A DNA stretch of 5,594 nt from Oscillospiraceae bacterium. GTDB lineage: Bacteria; Bacillota_A; Clostridia; Oscillospirales; WRJC01. The notes beneath the pieces are model-generated. The model ran no database searches. It was not told the DNA's origin and worked only from the letters and a program-made list of their open reading frames with translations. Positions 5,349 to 5,594 of the stretch are shown here, piece after piece; within the stretch, counting starts at the first letter, position 1; each line of letters starts with the position of its first letter. Where the stretch lies: NCBI GenBank assembly GCA_009785015.1, contig WQXD01000248.1, positions 1 to 5,594 of the forward strand. The letters run 5' to 3'. The position numbers and the translations under genes were made by a program.

Positions 5349-5594
5349 TTACTTTTTTTCGAGTTGTGCGCGCAGTTCAGCTATGATTGCGTCTTTGTCT
5401 GCAACCACGCCCTGCCATTTTTCGCGTTCCTTGCGTTCGGCGTTAGCTAACGCAGAGGCTTCATTATGCCGAGCGTCAGCCCGCAGTCGCTCTAATTCAC
5501 GAAATTCCGCCGACACCATTACTTCGCGGTATGCGCCGATTGCCTGTGTCACGATAGCCACCTCCAATGCTTCGAGTTGTTTTAGTTCTTCTTC
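5349..5594 (-). CDS. C-terminal tail of an Rpn/PD-(D/E)XK transposase-nuclease family protein (partial)
   Basis: The frame is open from the window edge to a TAA at 5351-5349 (81 codons), so the 5' part lies outside. The sequence is highly charged and helical. AYREVMVSAEFRELERLRAD and ARHNEASAL, followed by EKWQGVVADKDAIIAELRAQ, is the pattern seen at the C-terminus of Rpn-family (recombination-promoting nuclease/putative transposase) proteins in gut Firmicutes and Bacteroidetes. The last 35 residues form a probable coiled coil. The catalytic PD-(D/E)XK domain is not in view, so intactness cannot be judged. The TTG at 5567 is not a real start, because the frame continues upstream without a stop. 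Confidence 0.7.
   Translation of the reverse strand, partial: EEELKQLEALEVAIVTQAIGAYREVMVSAEFRELERLRADARHNEASALANAERKEREKWQGVVADKDAIIAELRAQLEKK

Overview
The window looks like an accessory region from a low-GC Firmicute, probably a gut-type clostridium. This is an inference from strong GGAGG-type ribosome binding sites, AT-rich flanks, the secreted-protease style, and the presence of TnpW-like and Rpn-like proteins, which are common in such genomes. No rRNA, tRNA or housekeeping gene is present to fix the taxon.

The centre (1167-4244) is a complete IS21-family insertion sequence of 3078 bp. It carries istA (DDE transposase) and istB (AAA+ helper ATPase) on the + strand, overlapping by 4 nt. 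Both ends can be read at base level: they begin and end TG...CA, carry imperfect terminal inverted repeats with a nested array of shared short motifs, and are flanked by a 5-bp target duplication CTGTT (1162-1166 and 4245-4249). Its 5' and 3' noncoding parts are long (about 455 and 340 bp) and rich in inverted repeats.

The element sits inside a minus-strand gene for a secreted chymotrypsin-fold (S1-like) protease. The signal peptide and prodomain lie at 4827-4245, and the catalytic domain lies at 1161-453. Removing the element plus one CTGTT copy joins the halves in frame (GEET-ESDEPKY). A second lesion, one missing base just after the catalytic His codon, breaks the frame again. With both repaired the protein is 430 residues with His249, Asp290 and a Cys384 where the nucleophilic Ser should be (GDCGSP instead of GDSGGP). 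The Cys may be a genuine Ser-to-Cys swap or a third decay mutation.

Downstream of the protease on the same strand is the start of a small membrane-anchored protein of unknown function (379-1, running off the window). Upstream is an AT-rich spacer with six perfect tandem copies of a 10-bp unit (4909-4968).

At the right edge (about 5048-5594) the DNA becomes more GC-rich and carries mobile-element debris: an unrecognised short frame, a TnpW-like small protein whose start is missing or non-standard, and the convergent C-terminal tail of an Rpn/PD-(D/E)XK transposase-nuclease family protein. Overall this is a secreted-protease locus inactivated by an IS21 element, next to a second mobile-element-derived segment.
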